Notes under the pieces: model-generated
Told to the model about the DNA's origin: nothing
Database searches by the model: none
The model's input: the letters and a program-made list of their open reading frames with translations, nothing else
Program-made: the position numbers and the translations under genes
DNA from: Schlesneria sp.
GTDB taxonomy: Bacteria; Planctomycetota; Planctomycetia; Planctomycetales; Planctomycetaceae
NCBI GenBank assembly: GCA_028291515.1
Contig: JAQGHU010000103.1
Coordinates: forward strand, 1 to 64,000
DNA length: 64,000 nucleotides
Reading direction: 5' to 3'
Shown: piece by piece, positions 27,086 to 36,569 of the stretch
How the letters are laid out: every line of letters starts with the position of its first letter
Position numbering within the stretch: the stretch's first letter is position 1

Positions 27086-27112
27086 GATTGGCATTGAAGA
27101 CCAATGCCAATC
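27086..27112. terminator. hairpin immediately after the first cphA paralogue
   Basis: GATTGGCATTG (27086-27096), 5-base loop, CAATGCCAATC (27102-27112): perfect 11-bp stem starting 4 bases after the stop codon. There is no T-tract, so it may act as a transcript-stabilising or attenuating structure rather than a full terminator. Confidence 0.5.
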
Positions 27113-27143
27113 CAAGTGCCGGAGGCGCTGGTTCAAGCGAGTG

Positions 27144-27164
27144 ATCTGTATGCGGCATACAGAT
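27144..27164. promoter_or_regulatory. second hairpin between the cphA genes
   Basis: ATCTGTATG (27144-27152), loop CGG, CATACAGAT (27156-27164): perfect 9-bp stem. It could equally be a regulator-binding palindrome for the second cphA gene. Function unknown. Confidence 0.35.
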
Positions 27165-27368
27165 TGCTGTTGTAGTGATCAGGCTGGTGATTGACGGTGC
27201 GCGCCGTCGGCCAGAAGCCCTGCTGAAGGACTCCCCAAGTTTGAGGTGCTCGATCTAGGATGCGTCGATTGTGGCTTAATGCCGCAATCGACGAGAGCGA
27301 CGGCGGCGATGGAGCCTGCCGGAGTCAGTTTAGTAGGCCAAAATCAGGAATCGAAAGACAAGCGAATC

Positions 27369-29993
27369 ATGGAACTGGGCAAAACGCGAGCTTTGCGTGG
27401 TCCGAATATTTGGTCACAGAAAACGGTTCTCGAGACACTTCTCGACGTTTCTGACATCGAAATCGCCGCTCTCGATATGGAATCCATCCATCGACGAGCT
27501 GCCACTTTCCTGGCGGGATCATCCTCTCCACTGGGTGATAATGAGGAGTCCGGCTGGAGCTTTAATCCAGGCTTGGCCTTGGCGGAACTCCTTGTCCGCA
27601 TTGCGATTGAGCTGCAGAACCAAGCTGGTTCGGCAGTCTCTGTGGGCCGCGTGGCCGAGACGAAGGACGCCGGACAATACCGCGTCGTCGCTGAATATAA
27701 AGAAGAGCCAGTAGGTCGATTGGCCTTGGATATCGCCGCTGATTTCCTGAAATCACTGGTTCGAGATTTGCCATTTGATCCTGCTCCCCGCATCGCCGAG
27801 ATCCGTAGCCTCGATCAACAGATTCGCCTCGGTCCCAGCACCGGTTCGATCGTCCGTGCCGCTTGGGCTTTGGGAATTCCGGCGCGCCGTCTAAATGATC
27901 GCAGTTTGGTTCAACTTGGATACGGTTCTAAACAGCACCGAATCCTCGCCGCCGAGACCGACAAAACTTCTGCGGTCGCCGAATCAATTGTCCAAGACAA
28001 AGAACTGACCAAAAACTTACTCGCCGCCATTGGGGTGCCTGTCCCCAAAGGTCGCCCGGTCACGAGTGCCGAAGACGCTTGGGAAGCTGCTCTAGAAATT
28101 GGGCTGCCAGTCGTCATCAAGCCGCAAGACGGCAACCAGGGGCGCGGAGTCGCGGTCAATCTGACCAACCGTGAAAGCGTCGTCGCGGCCTACAAGGCTG
28201 CGATTGAAGAAGGAAGCGAAATCCTGTGCGAGCGTTTTGCTCCAGGCTCCGATTACCGGCTGCTGGTCATCGGCTACAAACTGGTTGCGGCTTCTCGTCG
28301 TGAACCCCCTCAAGTGATGGGTGACGGTCGCCATTCGATTACCCAGTTGGTGGACGAAGCCAACAAGGATCCTCGACGAGGCGAAGATCACGCCACGTCG
28401 CTCAGCAAACTGCGCCTGGACGAGATTGCCTGCGGTGTGCTGGCTGAACAGGGCCTGACGATCGATTCAATCCCTGCCGCTGGCCAAGTGGTGCTGATTC
28501 GCCGCAATGCGAACCTGAGTACCGGTGGTTCCGCGATGGATGTCACAGACTTGGTTCACCCCGAAGTGGCTGCTCGCGTCGTCGAAGGCGTCCGCATGGT
28601 CGGACTCGATATCGCGGGCGTCGACGTGGTCTGCCAGGACATCAGCCGCCCCTTGGAACAACAGGGTGGTGTGATCGTCGAGATCAACGCGGCTCCTGGC
28701 CTGCGAATGCACTTGGAACCTTCGTATGGCAAAGGTCGTCCGGTCGGTGAAGCGATCGTCGGGACCATGTTCGAACCAGGCGACGACGGCCGAATTCCAA
28801 TCGTGGCTGTTACAGGAACGAACGGGAAAACGACGACGACTCGCCTGATGGCTCACATCCTGCGAAGCACTGGTAAGCGCGTCGGTATGACCTGCACCGA
28901 TGGTGTCTATATCGACGACCGACGAATCGATACCGGCGATTGCAGCGGACCGAAGAGTGCCCGCACCGTGCTGGCCAATCCTGTCGTCGAAGCAGCAGTG
29001 CTCGAAACGGCTCGCGGTGGGATCCTTCGCGAAGGTCTGGGGTTTGACCTGTGCAATGCGGCCGTCGTCACGAACATCGCGGACGGCGACCATTTGGGCA
29101 TGAATGGGATTGATACCGTCGAACAGCTCGCTCGTGTCAAACGCGTTTGCGTCGAAGCGGTCGCTCCAAACGGACATGCCGTCCTGAACGCCGATGATCC
29201 GCTGACCGCCGCGATGGCCGAGTACTGCCCCGGTAAGGTGTTGTACTTCTCCAAGTCAATCGACAACCCGATCCTGGCGGCGCATCGAGCCAAAGGTGGC
29301 AAGGTTGTCTATGTGCAGAACAACTGCATCATGGCTTCGGAAGGATCGTGGGAAGCTCGTATCGCTCTGCTGGATTCGGTCCCACTGACATTCGGCGGAC
29401 TGATCGGCTTCCAAGTTGAAAACGCCATGGCCGCCGCGGCCGCTGCCTGGACCCTCGGCGTGCCATTCGAAGTGATTCGTCATGCCTTGGAGACGTTCGT
29501 CAACGACTCGCAAAAAGTTCCTGCTCGATTCAACGTCGTGCAGTTCCGCGGTTCGACGATCGTCATCGATTACGGCCACAATTCCGCCGCGCTGGTTGCC
29601 CTGTGCGAAGCCTTCGACAAAATGCCGCACGAACGACGACTCATTGTCTACACCGCCGCCGGTGATCGACGTGATGAAGATATTATCCACCAGGCGGAAT
29701 TGATCGCGAACGGCTTCGACGAAATGGTCCTGTACGAAGACCAGTGTCGACGTGGTCGAGCCGATGGTGAAGTGATTAGCCTGATGCGACAAGGCCTGGC
29801 CTTGGGCAAACGGATGCAGTCACACCGCGTGTTCGAAACTCGAGGCGAGATGATCGCGATCGAAATGACGTTACGACGCATGCACCCTGGCGACCTGGTG
29901 TTGATCCAGGCCGATCAGGTGGAAGAAGCCATCGCGTTTGTTCAACAGCTACTACCAAAGTTAGCAGCTGAACACATGACCGCCAGCCGCTAA
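27369..29993 (+). CDS. cphA: cyanophycin synthetase (CphA)
   Basis: 874 residues, the length of its upstream paralogue. It has an intact N-terminal motif (R-A-L-R-G-P-N-I-W-S). The ATP-grasp signature is V-V-I-K-P-Q-D-G-N-Q-G-R-G-V with D-Y-R-L-L-V-I-G-Y-K-L-V-A-A-S-R. The Mur-ligase P-loop is V-T-G-T-N-G-K-T-T-T (about 481), and the C-terminal D-Y-G-H-N is at about 733-737. All conserved active-site landmarks are present, so this is the likely functional enzyme that polymerises Asp backbone and Arg side chains. The start at 27369 aligns both paralogues; upstream in-frame codons to 27246 add a non-homologous leader. A strong terminator follows. No cyanophycinase gene is visible in the window. 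Confidence 0.93.
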   Translation: MELGKTRALRGPNIWSQKTVLETLLDVSDIEIAALDMESIHRRAATFLAGSSSPLGDNEESGWSFNPGLALAELLVRIAIELQNQAGSAVSVGRVAETKDAGQYRVVAEYKEEPVGRLALDIAADFLKSLVRDLPFDPAPRIAEIRSLDQQIRLGPSTGSIVRAAWALGIPARRLNDRSLVQLGYGSKQHRILAAETDKTSAVAESIVQDKELTKNLLAAIGVPVPKGRPVTSAEDAWEAALEIGLPVVIKPQDGNQGRGVAVNLTNRESVVAAYKAAIEEGSEILCERFAPGSDYRLLVIGYKLVAASRREPPQVMGDGRHSITQLVDEANKDPRRGEDHATSLSKLRLDEIACGVLAEQGLTIDSIPAAGQVVLIRRNANLSTGGSAMDVTDLVHPEVAARVVEGVRMVGLDIAGVDVVCQDISRPLEQQGGVIVEINAAPGLRMHLEPSYGKGRPVGEAIVGTMFEPGDDGRIPIVAVTGTNGKTTTTRLMAHILRSTGKRVGMTCTDGVYIDDRRIDTGDCSGPKSARTVLANPVVEAAVLETARGGILREGLGFDLCNAAVVTNIADGDHLGMNGIDTVEQLARVKRVCVEAVAPNGHAVLNADDPLTAAMAEYCPGKVLYFSKSIDNPILAAHRAKGGKVVYVQNNCIMASEGSWEARIALLDSVPLTFGGLIGFQVENAMAAAAAAWTLGVPFEVIRHALETFVNDSQKVPARFNVVQFRGSTIVIDYGHNSAALVALCEAFDKMPHERRLIVYTAAGDRRDEDIIHQAELIANGFDEMVLYEDQCRRGRADGEVISLMRQGLALGKRMQSHRVFETRGEMIAIEMTLRRMHPGDLVLIQADQVEEAIAFVQQLLPKLAAEHMTASR

Positions 29994-30022
29994 GGTTGTT
30001 TGTCGCTGAAGTCAGAGAGTCC

Positions 30023-30062
30023 AAAAGAGAGTCACAGCGAAAGCTTGTGACTCTCTTTTTTT
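30023..30062 (+). terminator. strong rho-independent terminator after cphA
   Basis: AAAAGAGAGTCACA (30023-30036) pairs with TGTGACTCTCTTTT (30046-30059), with a 9-base loop and a run of seven T in all. It lies 30 bases past the second cphA stop and ends that operon. Confidence 0.92.
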
Positions 30063-30186
30063 GTTGGACGACTCACGAGGCAGAGACTGCGATTGACACG
30101 CGGGGCGGTGCCCACGCGGTTAAACGAGGGACAACAAACTATTGATGCTGGCGTACGCACGGCCACAACGGTAGCTTTGCCGCACC

Positions 30187-31593
30187 ATGCAAAGCGATCT
30201 GTACCATCTGGCAGTTCTGTTTGGCAGTTTGGCGCTGCTGATGACCCTGGTCGTACGCGGCAAAAGCATCTTCGTGGTCGCTCCACTGTGTGCCGTACTG
30301 GCTCTAACGCTGAGTGGTACGGACCCGGTTGCGGGGATGAACGGGCCCTATATGACTGGGTTCGCCGACTACGTGCGGCGCTTCTATCTGATCTTCGCAC
30401 TCGGTGCCGTCTTCGGAAAGGTGATGGATGAGTCGGGGGCGGCTATCTCGGTGGCGAATAACGTGGGACGCTGGCTGGGGACTCAACGGGCCTGCTTGTC
30501 GGTCGTGCTGGCGTGCGCCTGCCTGACGTACGGCGGAGTCTCGTTGTTTGTCGTTGGGTTCTCGGTCTATCCGCTAGCGGTGCAACTGTTTCGCTCCGCG
30601 AACCTGCCGCGTCAATTCATCCCTGCCGCAATAGCGTTCGGGTCGATCACATTCACGATGACATCGGCGGGATCTCCCGAGATCCAGAACCTGATCCCGA
30701 TCAAGTACCTCATCGACGCGGAGGGCAAACCTCTGACCGACGCTCGCGCGGGTTGGCAGGTGAGCTTGATCGTGGCCTTTCTCATGTTTGCGATCGGGCA
30801 GTTGTATCTCGACCGCGTCATTCTTCGTGCCGTTGCAGCCGGTGGAAAGTTTGAACCACGCGACAGCGATCGCCCCGCGGTTACCGCGGATACAGCGGGG
30901 AATCCTGGCTTTGTCTCTGCCGTCGCCCCGTTGGTCGCGACTTTGTTAGCGCTAAACCTGATTCCCGCGCTGTGTCTTAAGTACCGGGACTCGATACCCG
31001 AGCAGACTTGGTCGATCGTGAAAGCTGTTATCCGGAATTATCCTGAAGACGGAACGCTGGCCATCTTCATCGGGGTCATGGTTGCCGTCGTCTTGCATCG
31101 CAAACGCCTGCACAACGTTTGGGGCTGCTTTGGTGATGGATTCGTGAATGGGTTATTGGCGGTCGGTTCGACGAGCGCTGTGGTTGGCTTTGGTTCCGCC
31201 GTGAAAGATCTGCCCGCGTTCCACTTGGTCGTGCACTGGGTGACTCACTTACCTGGCGACCCCTTAATCAGTGCCGCGTTGGCCGTGGCGGTGATTGCTG
31301 GCATCGCGGGATCGGCCTCGGGCGGTCAAGGGATCGCTCTCCCCATCATCAAACCGATCTATATCGATGAGTTGGGCGTGAGCGCCCGAGCACTCCATCG
31401 AGTCATCGCGATCTCATCCGGATCGCTCGATTCGCTTCCTGCGAACGGCTACCTGGTAATGTTGATCCGTAACATCTGCGGCGAAACGCACGCCAGATCC
31501 TATGGTCCGATCTTCGTAACCACAGTCCTTGTTCCGACCGCTGGAACGGCCATCGCGATTGCTCTGTTCAAATGGTTTCCGCAATGGGGTTAG
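30187..31593 (+). CDS. GntP-family permease
   Basis: 468 residues with about 12 membrane segments and no signal peptide. The order of hydrophobic blocks and motifs such as G-G-V-S-L-F-V-V-G-F-S-V-Y-P-L-A, A-I-A-F-G-S-I-T-F-T-M-T-S-A-G-S-P-E and G-S-A-S-G-G-Q-G-I-A-L-P fit the gluconate/H+ symporter (GntP) family. That family also includes permeases for other hydroxy acids, so the substrate is open. It is separated from cphA by a strong terminator and is therefore its own unit. The TAG stop is the first three bases of repeat copy C. Confidence 0.88.
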   Translation: MQSDLYHLAVLFGSLALLMTLVVRGKSIFVVAPLCAVLALTLSGTDPVAGMNGPYMTGFADYVRRFYLIFALGAVFGKVMDESGAAISVANNVGRWLGTQRACLSVVLACACLTYGGVSLFVVGFSVYPLAVQLFRSANLPRQFIPAAIAFGSITFTMTSAGSPEIQNLIPIKYLIDAEGKPLTDARAGWQVSLIVAFLMFAIGQLYLDRVILRAVAAGGKFEPRDSDRPAVTADTAGNPGFVSAVAPLVATLLALNLIPALCLKYRDSIPEQTWSIVKAVIRNYPEDGTLAIFIGVMVAVVLHRKRLHNVWGCFGDGFVNGLLAVGSTSAVVGFGSAVKDLPAFHLVVHWVTHLPGDPLISAALAVAVIAGIAGSASGGQGIALPIIKPIYIDELGVSARALHRVIAISSGSLDSLPANGYLVMLIRNICGETHARSYGPIFVTTVLVPTAGTAIAIALFKWFPQWG

Positions 31594-31683
31594 TGCGGGT
31601 CGCACTTCCGTGTCGCGTTGAAACACGGGTTAGACTCAGTGGTTTTCTACTTGCGGGACGCCACAGTGAGATGGGATGCGCTC
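31591..31683 (-). repeat. interspersed ~93-bp element, copy C (inverted)
   Basis: Reverse complement of copies A and B. On the + strand it opens TAGTGCGGGTCGCACT, so the hairpin AGTGCG-GGT-CGCACT (31592-31606) overlaps the stop codon of the GntP permease. It contains GTGTCGCGTTGAAAC and ends GGGATGCGCTC. Confidence 0.85.
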
Positions 31684-31690
31684 CAGATTA

Positions 31691-31786
31691 GTGTAGACAA
31701 CACACTCCGTATGCTGAGCGTATTCGATAATTACGAAGTCCAAGACAATCTGAAAGCACTCAGCACACGGAGTGTGCTGTCGACGT
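31691..31786. repeat. imperfect long inverted repeat (~30-bp arms)
   Basis: The left arm 31691-31720 and right arm 31757-31786 are complementary at about 24 of 30 positions, including a 10-base block CACACTCCGT and its complement. The loop is 36 bases. It sits directly beside repeat copy C, so two different repeat elements are stacked in this gap. It may be a small non-autonomous mobile element or a structured RNA. Confidence 0.65.
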
Positions 31787-31803
31787 TAAAGCAGTTCCCC
31801 GGG

Positions 31804-32130
31804 TTAATTGGTCATTACCATCCCCAGAACGATCAATCCACAAAATCCAACAACGACCAGAGCCGCAATGGTGGCTTCCATGATCGCGAAGAGCTTGTTG
31901 CGTTTTGGCTGCAACATCCCAGTCACGCCCAGGACAAAAGAAAGCACCAATAGCCCTGCTGAGGCAATCAAACCTAAACCCAAGATGATGGCTTGAGGCG
32001 ATTCTTCGTCCATACCACCCGGTTGCGATCCCATCACTCCGGCGACAACTACCAAGGCAAGAATTGCTGCTCCCGCGAACAGTGACGCGATGAACGAGGC
32101 GATCCCCGGACCTGAATGCGGATAGCTCAT
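31804..32130 (-). CDS. small three-helix membrane protein
   Basis: 108 residues. Three membrane segments: I-A-S-F-I-A-S-L-F-A-G-A-A-I-L-A-L-V-V-V, then I-I-L-G-L-G-L-I-A-S-A-G-L-L-V-L-S-F-V-L, then A-T-I-A-A-L-V-V-V-G-F-C-G-L-I-V-L. Polar loops connect them, and a short Pro/Ser N-terminus faces the cytoplasm. It resembles the many small uncharacterised membrane proteins of planctomycetes; no family or function is assigned. It is transcribed in the same direction as gltX, which it follows by 95 bp. Confidence 0.65.
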   Translation of the reverse strand: MSYPHSGPGIASFIASLFAGAAILALVVVAGVMGSQPGGMDEESPQAIILGLGLIASAGLLVLSFVLGVTGMLQPKRNKLFAIMEATIAALVVVGFCGLIVLGMVMTN

Positions 32131-32225
32131 CAGCGTGGCCCTTAAGCGTAGTCTTTCACGATCGATGCGTGCTTACGATCGCAAGATTGTCACTGGAAGC
32201 GGACCCCGCCGTCAACGACATGAAT

Positions 32226-33803
32226 TCAGCTTTGTCTGTTGGCCAGCCGCAAGGTTCGATCGATCCTCGAGAGACATCGATCTCGACCCAGAATGGCCAG
32301 CGCGTCGAACAAACCGATTCCCACGGCGCGACCGGTCACGGCGACGCGCAACGCATGTACAATCTGACCAATCTTAACGCCCTGCGACTCGACGAAGGCA
32401 TGCACTAGTGAATCGAGGGCGGGTGCGTCAAATGCTGCCGCTGTCGCAAGCTGTTCTCGCAAAGCCGTCAGCAGACCAACCGCTTCGGGAGCGTCGACGA
32501 CCCGTTGTTTGAATGCCTTCTCGTCATAGACCAAAGCGTCATCGGCAACGAAGAACTCTTTGTAGTCCAGGATGTCGCTGAAGATTCTCAATCGATCCGC
32601 CAGCCCCGTGACGACCTGCCCAACCGTGCTCTGAATGGCGGCATCCGAGGTCTGGGACACGAGGCCGGCTTGCTGCAGGAACGACAGGCACCCGGCAACC
32701 TTGTCTTCCAGCGGCAGTTGGTTCATCCAATGCTGCTGGTAGCTCTGAAGTTTTTCCGCATCCAATCCTGCGGGAGATTTCACGATGCGGTCGAGTGTGA
32801 AGTTCTGGATGACGGTGTCCAACGTCATGAATTCGGTCTTGTCATCCAATGACCAGCCCAGTCGTGAAAGGGCATTCAAGATTCCTTCAGGAAGGTAACC
32901 AAGACGTTCGTAGTACTCGACCATTAGTGGATTGAGGATCTTCGAGTCCCCCAATCCCAGTTGGGGAAGCACTTCGTCTGCGCGATCGAACATCTTCTTC
33001 AATTGCGGGCTATTGCGTAGTTTATCAATGTCACGTTTCGCCAACTTCTTAGTTGAACCGGGAGCGGTGATGAACGGGATGTGAGCAAACACGGGCGGCG
33101 TGTTTCCCAGCGCCTGGTGCAGCAATGCCTGGACGGCCGTGTTCGTCAGATGCTCTTCGGCACGAATCACGTGCGTGATCTGCATGTGAGCGTCATCGAC
33201 AACCGTCGCAAAGTTATAGAGGACTGTGCCATTGCTGCGCATGATGACCGGATCGACCATCAACGCTCCGTCCCACTCGACATGACCTCGCACGGCGTCA
33301 TCGATTGCGACTCGCTGGTCGCGCGGAACCAAAAACCGCACGACATACGGCCGGCCTTCGGCTTCGAATTGGGCGCGCTCCGCGTCGGTCAATTCGAGCG
33401 ACCGTCGAATGTTGACGAACTGCTGCTTGGCCGACTCTGCGACCGCGCGATCCGCCGCGATCTGCTCGGGCGAGTCATAGTCCTTGAAGGCCTTCCCCTC
33501 AGCCAACAGCTTCTCGACAGCGGCTTGATACAGGTGAGTCCGTTGCGATTGATAGTAGGGCCCGAAATTGCCACCCACGTCAGGACCTTCGTCCCAATTC
33601 AGTCCCAGCCACCGAAACGCGCGAAAGATCGGTGCGAGTGCCGCTTCGACGTTGCGCTGCTGGTCGGTGTCATCAATCCGCAGGATGAACGTGCCATTGT
33701 TATGTCGAGCCCAGAGCCAGACGAACAGGGCGGTACGCATGCCGCCAATGTGCATGTAACCGGTGGGGCTGGGGGCGAATCGAGTCCGGACAGTCGCAGT
33801 CAT
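32226..33803 (-). CDS. gltX: glutamate--tRNA ligase
   Basis: 525 residues, class I aminoacyl-tRNA synthetase that charges tRNA-Glu (and possibly tRNA-Gln) in the cytoplasm. The N-terminus [14 protein letters not shown] holds the HIGH motif, and R-I-D-D-T-D follows. The KMSKS-type loop reads K-K-L-A-K-R-D, with Ala in place of the usual Ser. Directly after it there is an insertion of about 30 residues ([14 protein letters not shown]...) before the conserved [25 protein letters not shown]. The anticodon-binding C-terminal half is present. It is otherwise a normal housekeeping gene. Confidence 0.95.
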   Translation of the reverse strand: MTATVRTRFAPSPTGYMHIGGMRTALFVWLWARHNNGTFILRIDDTDQQRNVEAALAPIFRAFRWLGLNWDEGPDVGGNFGPYYQSQRTHLYQAAVEKLLAEGKAFKDYDSPEQIAADRAVAESAKQQFVNIRRSLELTDAERAQFEAEGRPYVVRFLVPRDQRVAIDDAVRGHVEWDGALMVDPVIMRSNGTVLYNFATVVDDAHMQITHVIRAEEHLTNTAVQALLHQALGNTPPVFAHIPFITAPGSTKKLAKRDIDKLRNSPQLKKMFDRADEVLPQLGLGDSKILNPLMVEYYERLGYLPEGILNALSRLGWSLDDKTEFMTLDTVIQNFTLDRIVKSPAGLDAEKLQSYQQHWMNQLPLEDKVAGCLSFLQQAGLVSQTSDAAIQSTVGQVVTGLADRLRIFSDILDYKEFFVADDALVYDEKAFKQRVVDAPEAVGLLTALREQLATAAAFDAPALDSLVHAFVESQGVKIGQIVHALRVAVTGRAVGIGLFDALAILGRDRCLSRIDRTLRLANRQS

Positions 33804-33885
33804 GATCTACCTCGATGAAACTCTTCAAACGAGGCGGGATGATAGCGATCCGGCAAGACTTCCGGGAAGCAACGACCCAATAATC

Positions 33886-36408
33886 TCAATAGGCAAGGTA
33901 CCGATAAAACAATCGCTTGATGACTTCCATCGCCACTCCGTACAGCAATGTGATCACGATCACAACGGCCACCAGACCAGCAGAGGGTGTCACGAATCCC
34001 AGCGGCTCTTGCAAACGCGTGAACGGAAGACACAGGACAATGCCTGCAATCACAACTTCTGCCAGCAAGAACAGCTTACCCGGGCGACTCATAAAGAACG
34101 GACGTTGGGTGCGGATGACCAACAGGATCATCAGTCCGGTCAGCGTCGATTCCATGAACCAACCAGTTTGGAAGAGGTGCTCGCTTTCACCGAACAGCCA
34201 CAAGATGGAGCCGAACGTCAGGAAGTCGAACATCGAACTGGCAAAGCCAAACGACATCATGAATCGCAAGATGAACGAAATATCCCACCGCCGCGGCCGC
34301 TCAATCTGTTCCGGGTCGACGCTGTCAGTCGCGAGGGCCATCGCAGGGAAGTCGGCCAGCAAATTGACCAGCAGGATCTGAGCGGGCGAAAGCGGATCGA
34401 AAGGCAGAAACAACGAAGCGACGGCCAGACTGAACATATAGCCGAAGTTTCCGGCAATCGCAAAGAAGACATATTTGAGTGTATTCGAGAACGTGCGGCG
34501 ACCTTCGTAGACCCCCTTGACCAGAACCCGCAGATCTTGCTCCAACAGCACAATCTGAGCCGCCTCGCGAGCGACATCGACCGCCGATGCCACCGAAATC
34601 CCCACATCGGCCGCGTGCAGCGCTGAGGCATCGTTGATGCCGTCACCCAGATAGCCCACCACAGCTCCCGACTGCTGCAGCGCTCGAATAATCTGCTCTT
34701 TCTGGTTCGGCTCAACTTCCGCGAAGACATTGGCTTTGCGAGCCCTCTCGCGGACCGCTTCTTCACTCAGATTGCGAAGGTCGGTCCCTGTAACAATGAC
34801 AGGCGATTCAATACCAACTCGCTGGCTGATGGTGGCAGCGACGGCGCGGTTGTCACCCGTAATAATCTTCAGGTCGATGCCCAGCTTCTTCAGTTCTTGA
34901 ATCGTCTCGCCGGCGTCTGCCTTCGGCGGATCGGAAAAGACCAGGAACCCGACAAACGTCATGTCATGTTCATCGGCCTTCGTGATGTGCTCCGCATCCA
35001 CGCGTCGAATGGCGAGCCCCAGCACCCGCAATCCGTCGCCGCTCATCGCGTTAAATTGCGCGTCGATTGAGGCTCGGATCGAACTCAGATCGACGAACTC
35101 ACCAGACGATGTTTCCGCCTGCGTGCAAACGTCCAGAACATGCGACAACGCCCCCTTGGTCACCAATAATTTCTGGCCACCTTCCAGGACCCGAACGCTC
35201 AATCGTTTGCGGATGAAGTCGTAGGGGATTTCGTCGAGTTTTTGAACGCCACCTGTTTCAAATTTTCGATGGTCAGTAATGGCTCGATCGATTGGATTCG
35301 TGAAGCCGGTCTGAAAGTGAGCATTCAGATAAGCCAGTCGAGCCACCCAGTCGCTCGATTTGCCAGACGGATCCTGCGCATCCTGCAGTTGGATGATCCC
35401 CTCGGTCAGAGTACCGGTCTTATCTGAGCAGAGCACCGTCATGCTTCCCAGGTTCTCGATCGATAGCAGTTGCTTCACGATGACCTTGTGCTTGGCCATC
35501 GCCTTCGCACCCGCCGCGAGGACCACGCTGGTCACCGCGGGCAGCAATTGAGGCGTCATTCCCACTGCCAATGACAGCGCGAGAAGCAACGAATCAGCGA
35601 ATTCTTTGCCTTGGAATCCGACCTTTACCGCGAACACGACCACGACAATGACCAGCACGACCTTGATCAGCAGTTGTCCGAATTGACGCAGCCCCAATTC
35701 AAATCCCGTGACCGGTGGCTTGTGTTCCAACCGTTCCGAAATCTTGCCGAACTCGGTATCGCGGCCTGTCCCCACGACGACAGCGGTCGCCATGCCGCTA
35801 ATGACGTGCGTGCCCAGGTACAATGAATTCGTGCGTTGGCCCAGCGAAGTGTGCTCGGCCACTTCACCGGGGATCTTCTCCATCGGAAAGCTTTCGCCGG
35901 TGAGCGCCGCTTCATTCAGAAACAAATCTCGTCCTGCGATCAGTCGGCAATCACCAGGGATCATGTGACCGGCACTCAATCGCAAGACATCGCCGGGTAC
36001 AATCACCTCGAGCGGAACTTCACGATCTTGACCGTCGCGAATGACGGTCGCCTTCGTCTCGATCATCCCCATCAGTTTCGCGACGGCATCCGCCGCACTC
36101 AGTTCCTGCCAGAACCCCAGCAGTCCGCTGGCCAGCAGGATGAAGATGATGATCCAGGCATTGGTCTGTTCGCCCGGCATCGAGAACGACAGCGTGGCGG
36201 AACCGAGCAGCAGCAGAATGATCGGGTTCTTGAACTGATCCAGCAGCAAGCTCCAGGCGGAGTGCTTGCGCGCCTTCAACTGCCGAGTGTGAGCCAATCG
36301 GTCCGCCGCATCCGCCTGGGTCAGCCCCTGGTCGGACGACTTCAATCGATCCAGCAACTGCGAAAGCGGCACGGACCAGAACGCCACGTCATTGTGCGTC
36401 TCGGACAT
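33886..36408 (-). CDS. mgtA: magnesium-translocating P-type ATPase
   Basis: About 840 residues, P-type ATPase of the P3B (MgtA/MgtB) class, which imports Mg2+ using ATP. It carries the actuator motif L-T-G-E-S, the phosphorylation site C-S-D-K-T-G-T-L-T-E-G, the hinge G-D-G-I-N-D-A-S-A-L, and the expected 10 membrane segments. The N-terminus lacks heavy-metal domains. Start choice: ATGs at 36408 and 36411 and a GTG at 36414 follow GAGGAG. It is a monocistronic gene next to gltX; no PhoP-like site or Mg-sensing leader was recognised in the 160-bp upstream gap. Confidence 0.94.
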   Translation of the reverse strand: MSETHNDVAFWSVPLSQLLDRLKSSDQGLTQADAADRLAHTRQLKARKHSAWSLLLDQFKNPIILLLLGSATLSFSMPGEQTNAWIIIFILLASGLLGFWQELSAADAVAKLMGMIETKATVIRDGQDREVPLEVIVPGDVLRLSAGHMIPGDCRLIAGRDLFLNEAALTGESFPMEKIPGEVAEHTSLGQRTNSLYLGTHVISGMATAVVVGTGRDTEFGKISERLEHKPPVTGFELGLRQFGQLLIKVVLVIVVVVFAVKVGFQGKEFADSLLLALSLAVGMTPQLLPAVTSVVLAAGAKAMAKHKVIVKQLLSIENLGSMTVLCSDKTGTLTEGIIQLQDAQDPSGKSSDWVARLAYLNAHFQTGFTNPIDRAITDHRKFETGGVQKLDEIPYDFIRKRLSVRVLEGGQKLLVTKGALSHVLDVCTQAETSSGEFVDLSSIRASIDAQFNAMSGDGLRVLGLAIRRVDAEHITKADEHDMTFVGFLVFSDPPKADAGETIQELKKLGIDLKIITGDNRAVAATISQRVGIESPVIVTGTDLRNLSEEAVRERARKANVFAEVEPNQKEQIIRALQQSGAVVGYLGDGINDASALHAADVGISVASAVDVAREAAQIVLLEQDLRVLVKGVYEGRRTFSNTLKYVFFAIAGNFGYMFSLAVASLFLPFDPLSPAQILLVNLLADFPAMALATDSVDPEQIERPRRWDISFILRFMMSFGFASSMFDFLTFGSILWLFGESEHLFQTGWFMESTLTGLMILLVIRTQRPFFMSRPGKLFLLAEVVIAGIVLCLPFTRLQEPLGFVTPSAGLVAVVIVITLLYGVAMEVIKRLFYRYLAY

Positions 36409-36569
36409 CATCACTCCTCGTTACCCATCGATACGACCTCGGCGAACGTATCGGCGGATGGTAACGATAGAGCCCCATTTTGCAATTCGCACGGTGGCGA
36501 TTGCCGCAGCTTCTACGGAAATGGTCAGGCGAAACGAGTAGAGCCACGTCAGGACCGGAAACCCCGATA

